This document shows, piece by piece, positions 35,788 to 43,894 of a stretch of 64,000 nucleotides of DNA; within the stretch, counting starts at the first letter, position 1, and each line of letters begins with the position of its first letter. Location of the stretch: positions 6,144,501 to 6,208,500 of the forward strand of contig NZ_JADQDF010000001.1 of assembly GCF_019263585.2 (NCBI RefSeq). The letters run 5' to 3'. The notes below the pieces were generated by a model. It saw nothing but the letters and a program-made list of their open reading frames with translations, was not told the origin of the DNA and made no database searches. This DNA comes from Pseudonocardia oceani. GTDB taxonomy: Bacteria > Actinomycetota > Actinomycetes > Mycobacteriales > Pseudonocardiaceae. A program made the translations under genes and the position numbers.

Positions 35788-36570
35788 GTGCTGCGCGCCT
35801 GGGCGCCCGGCGTCCCGGGCATCACCGAGGTCTTCCACGCGCACTTCACCGACCACGCCTACCCCGTGCACGCCCACGACACGTGGACGCTGCTCGTCGT
35901 CGACGAGGGCGCGATCCGCTACGACCTCGACCGCCACGAGCACGGCGCGCTGAGCCCCGCGGTCACACTGCTGCCGCCGTTCGTGGCGCACACCGGGCGC
36001 GCGGCGACCGACGACGGCTTCCACAAGCGCGTGCTCTACGTCGACACCGGCGTCATCGACGCCGCGCTGACCGGGGCCGCGGTCGCCGGCCCGAGCCTGC
36101 CCGACCCCCTGCTGCGCGCCCGCGTCGACCAGCTGCACCGCGTGCTCCGCGAGCCGGGCACCGGGCTGGAGGCGGAGAGCCGCCTCGCACTCATCGGCGA
36201 CCGGATCCGCGAGCACCTGCGGGCCGCGCCTGAGCCCGACGGGGCGCCGGGCACGTCCGACCTGGCCCGCGACCTGCGCGACCTCCTCGACGCCCACCTC
36301 GTAGACGGCCTCGCCCTGCGCGAGGCCGGCCGCGTCCTGCACGCCCACCCCGCCCACCTGGTGCGCCGCTTCACCGCCGCCTACGGCCTGCCGCCACACC
36401 GCTACCTCACCGGCCGCCGCGTGGAGCGCGCCCGCCGCCTGCTGCTCGACGGCGCCGCCATCGCCGACGTCGCGGGCGCGGTCGGCTTCCACGACCAGGC
36501 CCACCTGCACCGGCACTTCACCCGCCAGGTCGGCACGACCCCCGGCCGGTTCGCCCGCGGAGCCGGCTGA
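35788..36570 (+). CDS. AraC-family regulator
   Basis: This 260-residue protein has an N-terminal cupin sensor with HAHFTDHAYPVHAHDTWTLL (~18-37) and a C-terminal double helix-turn-helix (REAGRVLHAHPAHLVRRFTA; IADVAGAVGFHDQAHLHRHF). The histidines in the cupin may hold a ligand or metal. The GTG start lies six bases after TACGTT, so the mRNA is probably leaderless. It is divergent from DUF2000. Confidence 0.85.
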   Translation: MLRAWAPGVPGITEVFHAHFTDHAYPVHAHDTWTLLVVDEGAIRYDLDRHEHGALSPAVTLLPPFVAHTGRAATDDGFHKRVLYVDTGVIDAALTGAAVAGPSLPDPLLRARVDQLHRVLREPGTGLEAESRLALIGDRIREHLRAAPEPDGAPGTSDLARDLRDLLDAHLVDGLALREAGRVLHAHPAHLVRRFTAAYGLPPHRYLTGRRVERARRLLLDGAAIADVAGAVGFHDQAHLHRHFTRQVGTTPGRFARGAG

Positions 36571-36584
36571 GCCGGACGGCCGCG

Positions 36585-37526
36585 TCAGCCGGGCTGGTCC
36601 AGGGCGATCGCCACGTCCTGGTTCAGCAGGACCAGGTAGCGCGGCACCAGGTCGTCGGGCACGACGAAGCACGCGGTGCCCCCGTCCGGGCAGGCGGGGA
36701 GCTCGACCGTGGTGCCGGTGCCCGTGCCGATCAGGCGCATCGGCGGCGTGCTCCCGCCCCCGTCGACGGCCAGCGGGACCGAGACCGTGGTGAACCCGTC
36801 GGCACGGCCCCCCCGCCGCGGCGGGCCCGTCACGGTGAGCGAGACGCCCCGGGTCGTGGCGACGGCCGTGCCGGTGGGCACGACCGCGTCGACGGACCGG
36901 CTCGTCAGCAGCGGATCGGGCGACGGGCCCGTCGGCGGGTCGGCGTAGCCCGCCATCGCGTCGGACAGCGGGTACCGCGGGGGACCGCCGTCGGTGCCGG
37001 GCCGGATCAACACGGCCGTCAGCAGGATCCCGGCCACCGCGCACAGCACGGGGATCCCGACGGTGGCGCGCGACCAGCCCCACACGCCGAACCCGAGCGC
37101 CGCGACCGCCACGACCAGGACCCCCACCCGCAGGCCGACGACGTTCGGCGCCACCGCCACCGGGACCGTCGCCAGCGGGGAGCGCACCGACAGGACCTCC
37201 CCGTCGAACGCGGACCGGGTGACCACCACGGGGACGCCCCGGTGCAGGCCCGCGGCGTGCCGCGTCAGCCCCGCCCCGTTGCCCGACCCCGCGAGGTCGA
37301 TCTCCCGGCCCGCCTCCGTGACGGCCACGACGGTGTGGTCCCGCGTCTTCTCGCCGCGCCCCTCCCGCAGCTCGGTCGACGACTCGCTGATGACGGCCCG
37401 CACCTGCTCGGTGGGCGCGGTCGCCTGGCCGACCCACTGCACGGCGACCGTCACCCCCGCGCCGGCGAGGGCCACCAGTGCCCCGCGCACCCACGGCCGG
37501 TCGAGGACAACAGGGGGATCGGGCAC
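36585..37526 (-). CDS. Actinobacterial membrane protein of unknown function
   Basis: This 313-residue protein has an N-terminal membrane helix (VRGALVALAGAGVTVAVQWV) and two central helices (~125-165, VGVLVVAVAALGFGVWGWS and VLCAVAGILLTAVLI). The soluble segment between the first and second helices looks beta-rich, like the DUF3592/Rv-type membrane-anchored barrel, and the C-terminal ~130 residues appear extracytoplasmic. GTG 37526 has GGGAGG upstream; an ATG 12 codons earlier is possible. No family is recognised with confidence. Confidence 0.55.
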   Translation of the reverse strand: MPDPPVVLDRPWVRGALVALAGAGVTVAVQWVGQATAPTEQVRAVISESSTELREGRGEKTRDHTVVAVTEAGREIDLAGSGNGAGLTRHAAGLHRGVPVVVTRSAFDGEVLSVRSPLATVPVAVAPNVVGLRVGVLVVAVAALGFGVWGWSRATVGIPVLCAVAGILLTAVLIRPGTDGGPPRYPLSDAMAGYADPPTGPSPDPLLTSRSVDAVVPTGTAVATTRGVSLTVTGPPRRGGRADGFTTVSVPLAVDGGGSTPPMRLIGTGTGTTVELPACPDGGTACFVVPDDLVPRYLVLLNQDVAIALDQPG

Positions 37527-37597
37527 CCGGTGATCCTCCCGGGCCCGTCCGGGCCGCGACATCGGTGGTCCTACGCACGCCGGTGCAGGATGGGGCG

Positions 37598-38626
37598 GTG
37601 ACCTACCTCGCCGACCCCACCCGCTACGACGACGCCGCGTTCCGACGCACCGGGCGCAGCGGTCTCCTGCTGCCCGCCGTCTCGCTCGGCCTCTGGCACA
37701 ACTTCGGTGACGACAAGCCGCTCGAGACGCAGCGCGCGATCCTGCGCCGCGCGTTCGACCGGGGCGTCACCCACATCGACCTCGCCAACAACTACGGCCC
37801 GCCCTACGGCAGCGCCGAGTCGAACTTCGGCACGATCTACGCCCAGGACCTGCGCCCGTACCGCGACGAGCTGATCCTGTCGACGAAGGCCGGCTACGAC
37901 ATGTGGCCCGGCCCGTACGGCCAGGGCGGCGGGTCGCGCAAGTACCTGCTGGCGAGCCTGGACCAGTCGCTCGCGCGGATGGGCGTCGACTACGTCGACA
38001 TCTTCTACAGCCACCGCTTCGACCCCGACACCCCGCTCGAGGAGACGATGGGCGCCCTCGACACGGCCGTCCGCTCCGGGCGGGCGCTCTACGCGGGCAT
38101 CTCGTCCTACTCGGGGGAGCGCACCCGCGAGGCCGTCGCGATCCTGCGCGACCTGGGCACGCCGCTGCTCATCCACCAGCCCTCGTACTCGATGCTCAAC
38201 CGCTGGATCGAGGAGGACCTGCTCGACGTCCTCGGCGAGGAGGGCGTCGGCTGCATCGCGTTCTCCCCGCTCGCGCAGGGGATGCTGACGGACAAGTACC
38301 TCGACGGCATCCCCGCGGGCTCGCGCGCGGCGCAGGACAAGTCGCTCTCGCCCGACCTGCTCACCGAGCAGGCGCTGCGCCACGTCCGCGCGCTGAACGA
38401 CATGGCCGCGGCCCGCGGGCAGTCGCTCGCGCAGATGGCGCTGGCCTGGGCGTTGCGCGACGAGCGGGTCACGTCGGTCCTGATCGGCGCGAGCAGCGTC
38501 GAGCAGCTCGACGACAGCCTCGGCGCGCTCGACCGGCTCTCCTTCGACGACGACGAGCTCACGCGGATCGACGAGCACGCCGTCGACGGCGGCATCAACC
38601 TGTGGGCGGCGTCGGCGGAGCGCTGA
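37598..38626 (+). CDS. Aldo/keto reductase (YghZ/AKR14-like)
   Basis: This 342-residue TIM-barrel NADPH enzyme has the catalytic tetrad visible as D and Y in HIDLANNYGPPYGSAE, K in ILSTKAGYDM and H in IFYSHRFDPD. The insertions SLGLWHNFGDDKPLE and MWPGPYGQGGGSRKYLLAS are typical of the YghZ (L-glyceraldehyde-3-phosphate reductase) group, which detoxifies small aldehydes. The GTG start is six bases after CAGGAT; the surrounding 20 bases are identical to those at the TetR start at 41.8 kb. Confidence 0.9.
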   Translation: MTYLADPTRYDDAAFRRTGRSGLLLPAVSLGLWHNFGDDKPLETQRAILRRAFDRGVTHIDLANNYGPPYGSAESNFGTIYAQDLRPYRDELILSTKAGYDMWPGPYGQGGGSRKYLLASLDQSLARMGVDYVDIFYSHRFDPDTPLEETMGALDTAVRSGRALYAGISSYSGERTREAVAILRDLGTPLLIHQPSYSMLNRWIEEDLLDVLGEEGVGCIAFSPLAQGMLTDKYLDGIPAGSRAAQDKSLSPDLLTEQALRHVRALNDMAAARGQSLAQMALAWALRDERVTSVLIGASSVEQLDDSLGALDRLSFDDDELTRIDEHAVDGGINLWAASAER

Positions 38627-38945
38627 GTCCGGCGCCGACCGGGGTGGGAGTGGACGGCGTCGTCACGGCCAGCTCCACGAACCCCAGCCGGCGCAGGATC
38701 CGGGCGGTGGCCGCGGTGGCGTCGACGTCCCGCCGCCCCACAGCCCGGCCAACTCCGGGCCGGGGCCGAGCTCGACGCCACCGGGACGCCGGCGACGTGG
38801 GCCACCACGCCCACCGCGGTCGCCGAGGCGAGCAGCTACCGGCCGATCGCGGAGTGGTCGCCGCCGAAGACGGCGTCGTGCGCGCAGCACCGCCCGCGCC
38901 GGCGCACCTGCTCGTCGTAGGCCCGCCGCAGCGCCCCGCGGTCCG
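38627..38945 (-). pseudogene. Possible GNAT acetyltransferase remnant
   Basis: No intact gene lies in these 319 bases. The minus strand has one end reading LRRAYDEQVRRRGRCCAHDA and, in another frame ~200 bases later, ATARILRRLGFVELAVTT, which resembles the last helix and strand of a GNAT fold. In-frame stops and frame changes separate them, and the acetyl-CoA motif is not seen. The assignment rests on short matches. Confidence 0.35.
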
Positions 38946-39458
38946 TCACCGGCTCCGGTGGCGGCGCACGGCGTCGCGGTTGGCGCAGGCGGGGGAGCAG
39001 TAGCGCCGGCGCCCGGTGCGCGAGACGTCGGCGAACACCCGCGCGCAGCCGTCGGCCCCGCAGCGCCCCAGCCGGTGCATCCCGCGGCCGGTGAGGTGCA
39101 GCGCCGTACCCACGCTGACCAGCGAGCGGACGACCCCGGCGAGTGTCATGTCGTCGTCACGGTAGTGGATGTGCCAGCCGGTGTCGGCGTGGTCGGTGAG
39201 CCGCGGGTGCGCGGCCGAGACGGCGAGCAGCGCGTTGAGCGCGCGGGCGCGGTCGGCCGGCTCGGGGGCGTCGACGATGCCGGTCCAGGCGTCGAGGTAC
39301 TCCCGGACCTCGGTGAGGTCGGCCTCGCGCACGGGGGCGTCGACGACCAGCCCGGCGTCGAGGCAGCGGGCCCGCAGGGCGTCTGCGGAGGCGGGAGGCC
39401 GGTTGACGAGGTCCACGGCGAGGAGAACCGGGTCACGCCCGTAAGGGTTGATGTGCAC
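38946..39458 (-). CDS. CGNR zinc-finger protein
   Basis: This 170-residue protein has an ABATE/DUF1470 helical domain at ~1-115 (PVLLAVDLVNRPPASADALR) and a C-terminal CGNR zinc ribbon: C-G-A-D-G-C...RRRYCSPACANRDAVRRHR, with four cysteines at ~132-158. These proteins are regarded as stress-responsive transcription factors or RNA-binding proteins. The GTG start faces a tiny CPCG gene across 26 bases. Confidence 0.85.
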   Translation of the reverse strand: MHINPYGRDPVLLAVDLVNRPPASADALRARCLDAGLVVDAPVREADLTEVREYLDAWTGIVDAPEPADRARALNALLAVSAAHPRLTDHADTGWHIHYRDDDMTLAGVVRSLVSVGTALHLTGRGMHRLGRCGADGCARVFADVSRTGRRRYCSPACANRDAVRRHRSR

Positions 39459-39484
39459 AAGAGCATTACAGCAGTGTCGACGGC

Positions 39485-39643
39485 ATGACGCACCAGTGGT
39501 CCACCGTCTCCCGGCACCTCACCTCCGAGGGCCTCGTCTCCTACCAGCGCTGCCCGTGCGGGCGGTGGCGGACGCTGCAGGACGGCGTTCCCATCGGCGC
39601 CCCCGTCCGCTCTTCCCGGAACGGTCCGATTAAGATACGGTAG
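39485..39643 (+). CDS. Conserved 52-residue CPCG protein
   Basis: The small protein reads MTHQWSTVSRHLTSEGLVSY then QRCPCGRWRTLQ, with a basic tail. From memory, short actinobacterial proteins of this type (HLTSEGLVxYxRCxCGxW) recur near regulators, and the CxC pair may bind metal. It is divergent from the CGNR gene. The stop codon lies inside the operator-like palindrome at 39632-39651, so it sits in the leader of the epimerase operon. Too short for many gene finders. Confidence 0.6.
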   Translation: MTHQWSTVSRHLTSEGLVSYQRCPCGRWRTLQDGVPIGAPVRSSRNGPIKIR

Positions 39644-39651
39644 CGTTTCTT
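39632..39651. promoter_or_regulatory. TetR-type operator before the epimerase-monooxygenase genes
   Basis: AAGATACG-GTAG-CGTTTCTT, eight-base arms with one mismatch, a length and sequence style common for TetR sites. It lies 11 bases before the epimerase ATG and its ribosome-binding site TTAGGAGG. A TetR gene is third in the same cluster (41812-42441). Confidence 0.55.
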
Positions 39652-39662
39652 AGGAGGACGAC

Positions 39663-40628
39663 ATGAGCGATCTGCACGTGGTGGTGGGCGCGACCGGGGG
39701 CACCGGCTCGGCGCTCGTCCGGGAGCTGGTGCGACGGGGGCACCGCGTCCGCGCGGTGAGCAGGCGCGGCGGTCCGGCGCCCGCCGGCGTGGAGGTGACC
39801 ACGGGGGACGCCGTCGACGCCGCCCGGATGCGCGAGGTGTGCGCGGGCGCCACCGCCGTCTACAACGCCGTCAACCCGCCGTTCGACCGGTGGACCACGG
39901 TCTTCCCGGCCGCCGTCCGCGGCACCGTGGAGGGCGCGGCCGCGGCCGGGGCCCGCCTGGTGTTCGCCGACGACACCTGGATGTACGGGCGGGTCGAGGC
40001 ACCGATGACGGAGTCGACACCGGTCCGCCCGGTCTGCCCGAAGGGCGTCCTGCGGGCCTGGCTGGCCGACACGGTCCTGGGCGCGCACGCCCGCGGCGAG
40101 TGCCGCACGGTGATCGGGCGCGCGGGCGAGCTGTACGGGCCGGGCGTCGAGTCCCTGCTGGCCGCGGGCCTGTTCGGCGCGGCGGTCGCGGGCCGGCCGC
40201 TGCGCTGGATCGGCGGGCTCGACCACCCGCTCACCCCGACCCTCGTCGACGACTTCGCCGCGGTCCTCGCCACCCTCGGCGAGGCGCCCGACGACGCGCT
40301 GGGCCGCGTCTGGCACGTCCCGCACCCGGAGCCGACGACGGGGCGCGCGCTCGTGGCGCAGATCCGGGCCCGCACCGGCGGCCGGGCGCCGCTCGTGCGG
40401 ATCGGCTCGCGCGCCGGGCGCGCACTCGGTCTGGTCTGGCCGCTGGCCCGCGAGGGCGCCGAGCTCGTCTACCAGTTCGAGATGCCGTTCGTGGTCGACG
40501 GCTCGGCGTTCGCGGCGCGGTTCGGGTCCGGGCCGACGCCGTACACCGGGCCGACGCCGTACACCGACGGCGTCGACCGCACGCTCGCCGCGTACCGCGC
40601 GGCGGCCGCCGGAGGGCGGGCGGCATGA
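39663..40628 (+). CDS. NAD(P)-dependent epimerase/dehydratase family protein
   Basis: This 321-residue extended SDR-like protein has the Rossmann motif VVVGATGGTGSALVRELVRR (6-25), and the usual YxxxK is not evident: MYGR occurs where a YGxxK would be. It may thus be an atypical NAD-binding reductase rather than a sugar epimerase. A tandem 18-base DNA repeat (40530-40565) encodes GPTPYT twice near the C-terminus. It is first gene of the cluster, with TTAGGAGG upstream, and overlaps the monooxygenase (ATGA). Confidence 0.75.
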   Translation: MSDLHVVVGATGGTGSALVRELVRRGHRVRAVSRRGGPAPAGVEVTTGDAVDAARMREVCAGATAVYNAVNPPFDRWTTVFPAAVRGTVEGAAAAGARLVFADDTWMYGRVEAPMTESTPVRPVCPKGVLRAWLADTVLGAHARGECRTVIGRAGELYGPGVESLLAAGLFGAAVAGRPLRWIGGLDHPLTPTLVDDFAAVLATLGEAPDDALGRVWHVPHPEPTTGRALVAQIRARTGGRAPLVRIGSRAGRALGLVWPLAREGAELVYQFEMPFVVDGSAFAARFGSGPTPYTGPTPYTDGVDRTLAAYRAAAAGGRAA

Positions 40629-41791
40629 GGGCGGTCGTGATCGGCGCCGGGATCGGCGGGCTCGCGACGGCCGCGGGCCTGCGGCGGGCCGGGGCCGACG
40701 TCGTCGTGCTGGAGCGGGCGGCCGAGCTCCGGGCCGTCGGGGCCGGACTGTCGTTGTGGCGCAACGGGTTCACCGCGCTCGACGCCCTGGGCCTCGGCGA
40801 CGCCGTCCACGCCCGCACCTCAACCTCGGCCGCGGGGCTGCAGGCCGGCCAGCGCACGCCCGGCGGCCGGTGGCTGGCCCGGCTGCCCGCTGGCGCCGTC
40901 GCCGACCTCCGCGTCGTGCACCGCGCCGACCTGCAGGAGGTCCTCGCCGCCGCGGCGGGTGAGGTCCGCTGCGGCGTCGAGATCACCGGTGTCTCGCCCG
41001 ACGGGCGCACGGTCACCCACACCGGCGGGACCGAGCACGTCGACCTGGTCGTCGCCGCCGACGGCATCCGCAGCGCGGTCCGCGCCTCCTGGCCCGGCGA
41101 CCCCGGGCTGCACTACTCGGGGTACTCCGCCTGGCGCGGCGTCACCCGCACCCCGGTCGACCTGCTCGGCGCCGCGGGGGAGACCTGGGGGCGCGGGCTG
41201 CGGTTCGGCCTGGTCCCGCTGCGCGACGGCCGCGTGTACTGGTTCGGGGTGCGCTCGATGCCCGCCGGCGTCCCGCCGCACGACGAGCACGCCGCCGTCC
41301 GCGACGCCTTCGCCGGCTGGCACGCGCCGATCCCGGCCGTCCTCGACGCGACCGACCCGGACGCCGTGCACCGCCTCGACATCCACGACCTCGCCGCCCC
41401 GCTGCGCACGTTCCGGCGCGGGCGGTGCGTGCTGCTCGGGGACGCCGCGCACGCCATGACGCCCGATCTCGGCCAGGGCGGCGGGCAGGCGCTCGAGGAC
41501 GCGGCGACGCTGGTACGGCTGGTCGCGGGTGCGCCCGCCGGAGGCGCCGGGGGACTGGGACAGGCCCTGGACCGCTACGACGCCCTGCGCCGCCCGCGGA
41601 CCGCCCGGCTCCTGCGCACCGCGCGCCGGGTCGGGGCCGTCGCGCAGGCGTCGTCGCCGGTGGGCGCCGCGGTGCGCGACGGCGTCCTGCGCCTGCTGCC
41701 CGACGCGTGGACGGCGTCGCAGGTGGCCGCCGTGCAGCGCTGGGAGCCCCCGCCCGTCGGGGCCGCCGTGCAGCCGGGCAGGGCGGGCTGA
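40625..41791 (+). CDS. FAD-dependent monooxygenase (salicylate hydroxylase-like)
   Basis: This 388-residue group A flavoprotein hydroxylase has the GxGxxG motif VIGAGIGGLATAAGLRRAGA, the DG motif VVAADGIRSAVRASWPG, and the GD motif VLLGDAAHAMTPDLGQGGGQ. Such enzymes hydroxylate aromatics or modify antibiotics. It is translated with the epimerase upstream; the TetR downstream probably controls both. The substrate is unknown. Confidence 0.87.
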   Translation: MRAVVIGAGIGGLATAAGLRRAGADVVVLERAAELRAVGAGLSLWRNGFTALDALGLGDAVHARTSTSAAGLQAGQRTPGGRWLARLPAGAVADLRVVHRADLQEVLAAAAGEVRCGVEITGVSPDGRTVTHTGGTEHVDLVVAADGIRSAVRASWPGDPGLHYSGYSAWRGVTRTPVDLLGAAGETWGRGLRFGLVPLRDGRVYWFGVRSMPAGVPPHDEHAAVRDAFAGWHAPIPAVLDATDPDAVHRLDIHDLAAPLRTFRRGRCVLLGDAAHAMTPDLGQGGGQALEDAATLVRLVAGAPAGGAGGLGQALDRYDALRRPRTARLLRTARRVGAVAQASSPVGAAVRDGVLRLLPDAWTASQVAAVQRWEPPPVGAAVQPGRAG

Positions 41792-41811
41792 GCCGGGTGC
41801 AGGATGGGGCG

Positions 41812-42441
41812 GTGAGTCCCGACGCCTCCGCTCCTGCCGCCCCGGACACCGTCCCCGCCGCCCCGGCCCGCCGGCGCCGGGGCGCGGAGCTGGAGGCGGC
41901 GATCCGCCGCGCCGTGCTCGACCTGGTCACCGCCCACGGGCCCGGGGGAGTGACGATGGAGGCGGTGGCCGCAGCGGCCGGCACCTCGAAGCCGGTGCTC
42001 TACCGGCGGTGGCCGGACCGGGCGTCGCTACTGAGGGACGTGCTGCTGCACGTGGCCACCGGATCCATCCCGGCGCCCGACACCGGGCGGTACCGCGACG
42101 ACCTGCTCGCCGTGCTGCGGGGCTGGGCCGCCACGCTGACCGACCCGGCCACCGCACCGGTCGTCGGCGCGATCGTCGCGGCCATGCAGCAGGACCCGGA
42201 GCTGCGCACCGCGTTCCGGGACGGCGTCATCGGCTGGCGCAAGGCCGAGATGGCGCGGCTGATCCGGCGGGGGATCGACCGGGGGGAGCTGCGCCCCGAC
42301 GTGCCGGTCGAGTTCGCCCGCGAGCTCGGGCAGGGCGTGCTGTGGCACCGGTTCCTCGTGACGGGCGACCCGATCGACGACGAGGTCGTCGTGCGCATCA
42401 CCGACGAGATCGTCATGCCGTTCGTGGCGGCGCGGGGCTGA
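41812..42441 (+). CDS. TetR-family regulator
   Basis: This 209-residue protein has a helix-turn-helix at ~30-75 (AIRRAVLDLVTAHGPGGVTM; AAAAGTSKPVLYRRWPDRAS) and a TetR C-terminal ligand domain. A 20-residue Pro/Ala-rich arm precedes it. The GTG lies six bases after CAGGAT in a 20-base stretch identical to that at 37582-37601, so it has its own promoter. It probably binds the palindrome at 39632-39651 (inference). Confidence 0.87.
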   Translation: MSPDASAPAAPDTVPAAPARRRRGAELEAAIRRAVLDLVTAHGPGGVTMEAVAAAAGTSKPVLYRRWPDRASLLRDVLLHVATGSIPAPDTGRYRDDLLAVLRGWAATLTDPATAPVVGAIVAAMQQDPELRTAFRDGVIGWRKAEMARLIRRGIDRGELRPDVPVEFARELGQGVLWHRFLVTGDPIDDEVVVRITDEIVMPFVAARG

Positions 42442-42474
42442 CACCCCGGAGGGTCGGCTGGAAGGATCACCGGC

Positions 42475-42798
42475 ATGTTCGGCATCCCCATCACCCCGCA
42501 CCCCGACGGCTCGTTCCGCGCCACGGCCATGGTCGAGGCCGGCCGGTCCTCGGCCGTCGTCAAGCGCTCCTGGGTCACGTTCGGCTCGACCTGGGGCGGG
42601 AGCCACGTCCTCATCACGGCGCTCGACGACCACGGGCACGTCATGCCGCGCGGCGTCCTGGAGGCCGACGTGCCCAACAACCGCCGCGTCGTGCTGGAGA
42701 TGCCGTCGGGTGCGGTGATGGTGACCGTCGAGGGCCGGACGGACCCCGGCGCCGTACCGGCCGCCGGGGTGTCGGAGATCTGGCGCGACTACGACTGA
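42475..42798 (+). CDS. Small conserved hypothetical protein
   Basis: This 107-residue protein begins MFGIPITPHPDGSFRATAMV and contains KRSWVTFGSTWGGSHVLITA and VPNNRRVVLEMPSGAVMVTV. It looks beta-rich, with no cysteine, signal peptide or membrane helix. AAGGATC upstream is a plausible ribosome-binding site. The family is not recognised; the coding bias and intact frame support a real gene. Confidence 0.55.
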   Translation: MFGIPITPHPDGSFRATAMVEAGRSSAVVKRSWVTFGSTWGGSHVLITALDDHGHVMPRGVLEADVPNNRRVVLEMPSGAVMVTVEGRTDPGAVPAAGVSEIWRDYD

Positions 42799-42900
42799 TC
42801 GGCCCGGGGAGGCCCCGTGGACGGGACCCCGCGGATCGAACTGTCATAACCTCGATTATCGGATATCTCGAGGAGCCGCCGGGAGGGGCTGGTCGAAGGG

Positions 42901-43107
42901 CTACTGGCCCCGGCCGGTCCGTGACTGCAGCTCGTCGATCATCTTCGAGGCGTCGGCCTTCGACAGGTCCGCGGGAACATCCTCACCGGCCTCCGTGGCC
43001 AGCGTCTGGAGGTAGGACTTCTGGGCGCCCGTCATGGGCTCGTCGCCGGTGGTCCAGTCGTCGGGATCCTTCTCCGCCGTGGCCGGGACATCGTTCTTGT
43101 CGGTCAT
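42901..43107 (-). CDS. DUF3072 family protein under a LexA-type box
   Basis: This 68-residue protein of DUF3072 type contains MTGAQKSYLQTLATEAGEDV and DLSKADASKMIDELQSRTGR, an acidic N-terminus and a SAP-like helical C-terminus resembling small nucleic-acid-associated domains. A site TCGAAGATACGTTCGA ends four bases before the ATG and contains the -10 TACGTT, so LexA binding would block the promoter. This makes it a candidate DNA-damage-induced gene; the molecular function is unknown. Confidence 0.75.
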   Translation of the reverse strand: MTDKNDVPATAEKDPDDWTTGDEPMTGAQKSYLQTLATEAGEDVPADLSKADASKMIDELQSRTGRGQ

Positions 43108-43110
43108 GGT

Positions 43111-43126
43111 TCGAACGTATCTTCGA
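43111..43126 (-). promoter_or_regulatory. LexA (SOS) box of the DUF3072 gene
   Basis: TCGAAG-ATAC-GTTCGA on the minus strand matches the actinobacterial SOS consensus TCGAAC-N4-GTTCGA in 11 of 12 fixed positions, and flanking bases extend it to GTTCGAA-N6-TTCGAAC. It overlaps the probable -10 of the gene. Confidence 0.7.
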
Positions 43127-43205
43127 ACGCCCCTCCCCGCACCTCGGACGGCCCCCGCAGGGGTGCGCGGGAGTCCGCGCGGCGGCGGAGACCTCGACCC
43201 CGACG

Positions 43206-43254
43206 CAGGAAAGCCACGTTCCTGCCCTCTGCGGGCCTGAACGTGGCTTTCCTG
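43206..43254. terminator. Long hairpin at the end of bfr
   Basis: CAGGAAAGCCACGTTC (43206-43221) pairs exactly with GAACGTGGCTTTCCTG (43239-43254). The inner CCTGCCC/GGGC bases extend the stem. It lies 29 bases beyond the bfr stop. Confidence 0.75.
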
Positions 43255-43283
43255 AACTTCGAGGTGGCGCCAGGGGTGACCGG

Positions 43284-43769
43284 TCAGCCCGGGTTCGGGG
43301 GCTGGTCGACGAGCTGGGCCAGGTACAGCGGCTCGCCGAGCTTCTCGATGAGCTCGAGGTTGGTCTCGATGTAGTCGATGTGGTGCTCCTCGTCGGCGAG
43401 GATCTCCTCGAGCAGGGCCGCGGTGGTGGCGTCGCCCTTGGCCCGGCACATCATGACGCCCGGGCGCAGCCGCTCGACGACGCCGAGCTCGATGGAGAGG
43501 TCGGCCTCGAGCTGCTCCTTGACGGTCTGCCCGATGCGCAGGGTGCCCAGGCGCTGGTAGTTCGGCAGGCCCTCGAGGAACAGGATGCGGTCGGTGATCT
43601 TCTCCGCGTGCTTCATCTCGTCGATGGACTCGTCACGCGTGTAGGCCGCGAGCTTGGTCAGCCCCCAGTTCTGCTGCATCTTCGCGTGCAGGAAGTACTG
43701 GTTGATCGCCGTGAGCTCGCTGGTGAGCTGGGCGTTCAGGAGCTCGATGACTTCGGGGTCGCCACGCAT
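43284..43769 (-). CDS. bfr: Bacterioferritin
   Basis: This 161-residue four-helix iron-storage subunit has the ferroxidase ligands E18 (LTSELTAINQYF), E51 and H54 (DEMKHAEKI), E94 (LSIELG), E127 and H130 (LADEEHHID). The haem-binding methionine M52 is present. It stores iron as a ferric core in a 24-mer. The related ferredoxin Bfd lies 125 bases upstream on the same strand, under an iron box. Confidence 0.95.
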   Translation of the reverse strand: MRGDPEVIELLNAQLTSELTAINQYFLHAKMQQNWGLTKLAAYTRDESIDEMKHAEKITDRILFLEGLPNYQRLGTLRIGQTVKEQLEADLSIELGVVERLRPGVMMCRAKGDATTAALLEEILADEEHHIDYIETNLELIEKLGEPLYLAQLVDQPPNPG

Positions 43770-43894
43770 GAGTGAGAGTGTCCTCGCGTCGGGGAAATCG
43801 GTCGAGGACGACGGTAACCGGCCGCCCGGACCACTCCGGACGCAGGATGACCTGCGGCGAAGCGAGGATGGCCTTCGTTGCGGTGAGGCCGCCC

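Noticed and set aside
42850-42873. CCTCGA...TCGAGG dyad between the 42.5-kb gene and DUF3072
   Set aside because: Short arms around an imperfect centre, in a gap between convergent gene ends. It is too weak for an operator or terminator call.
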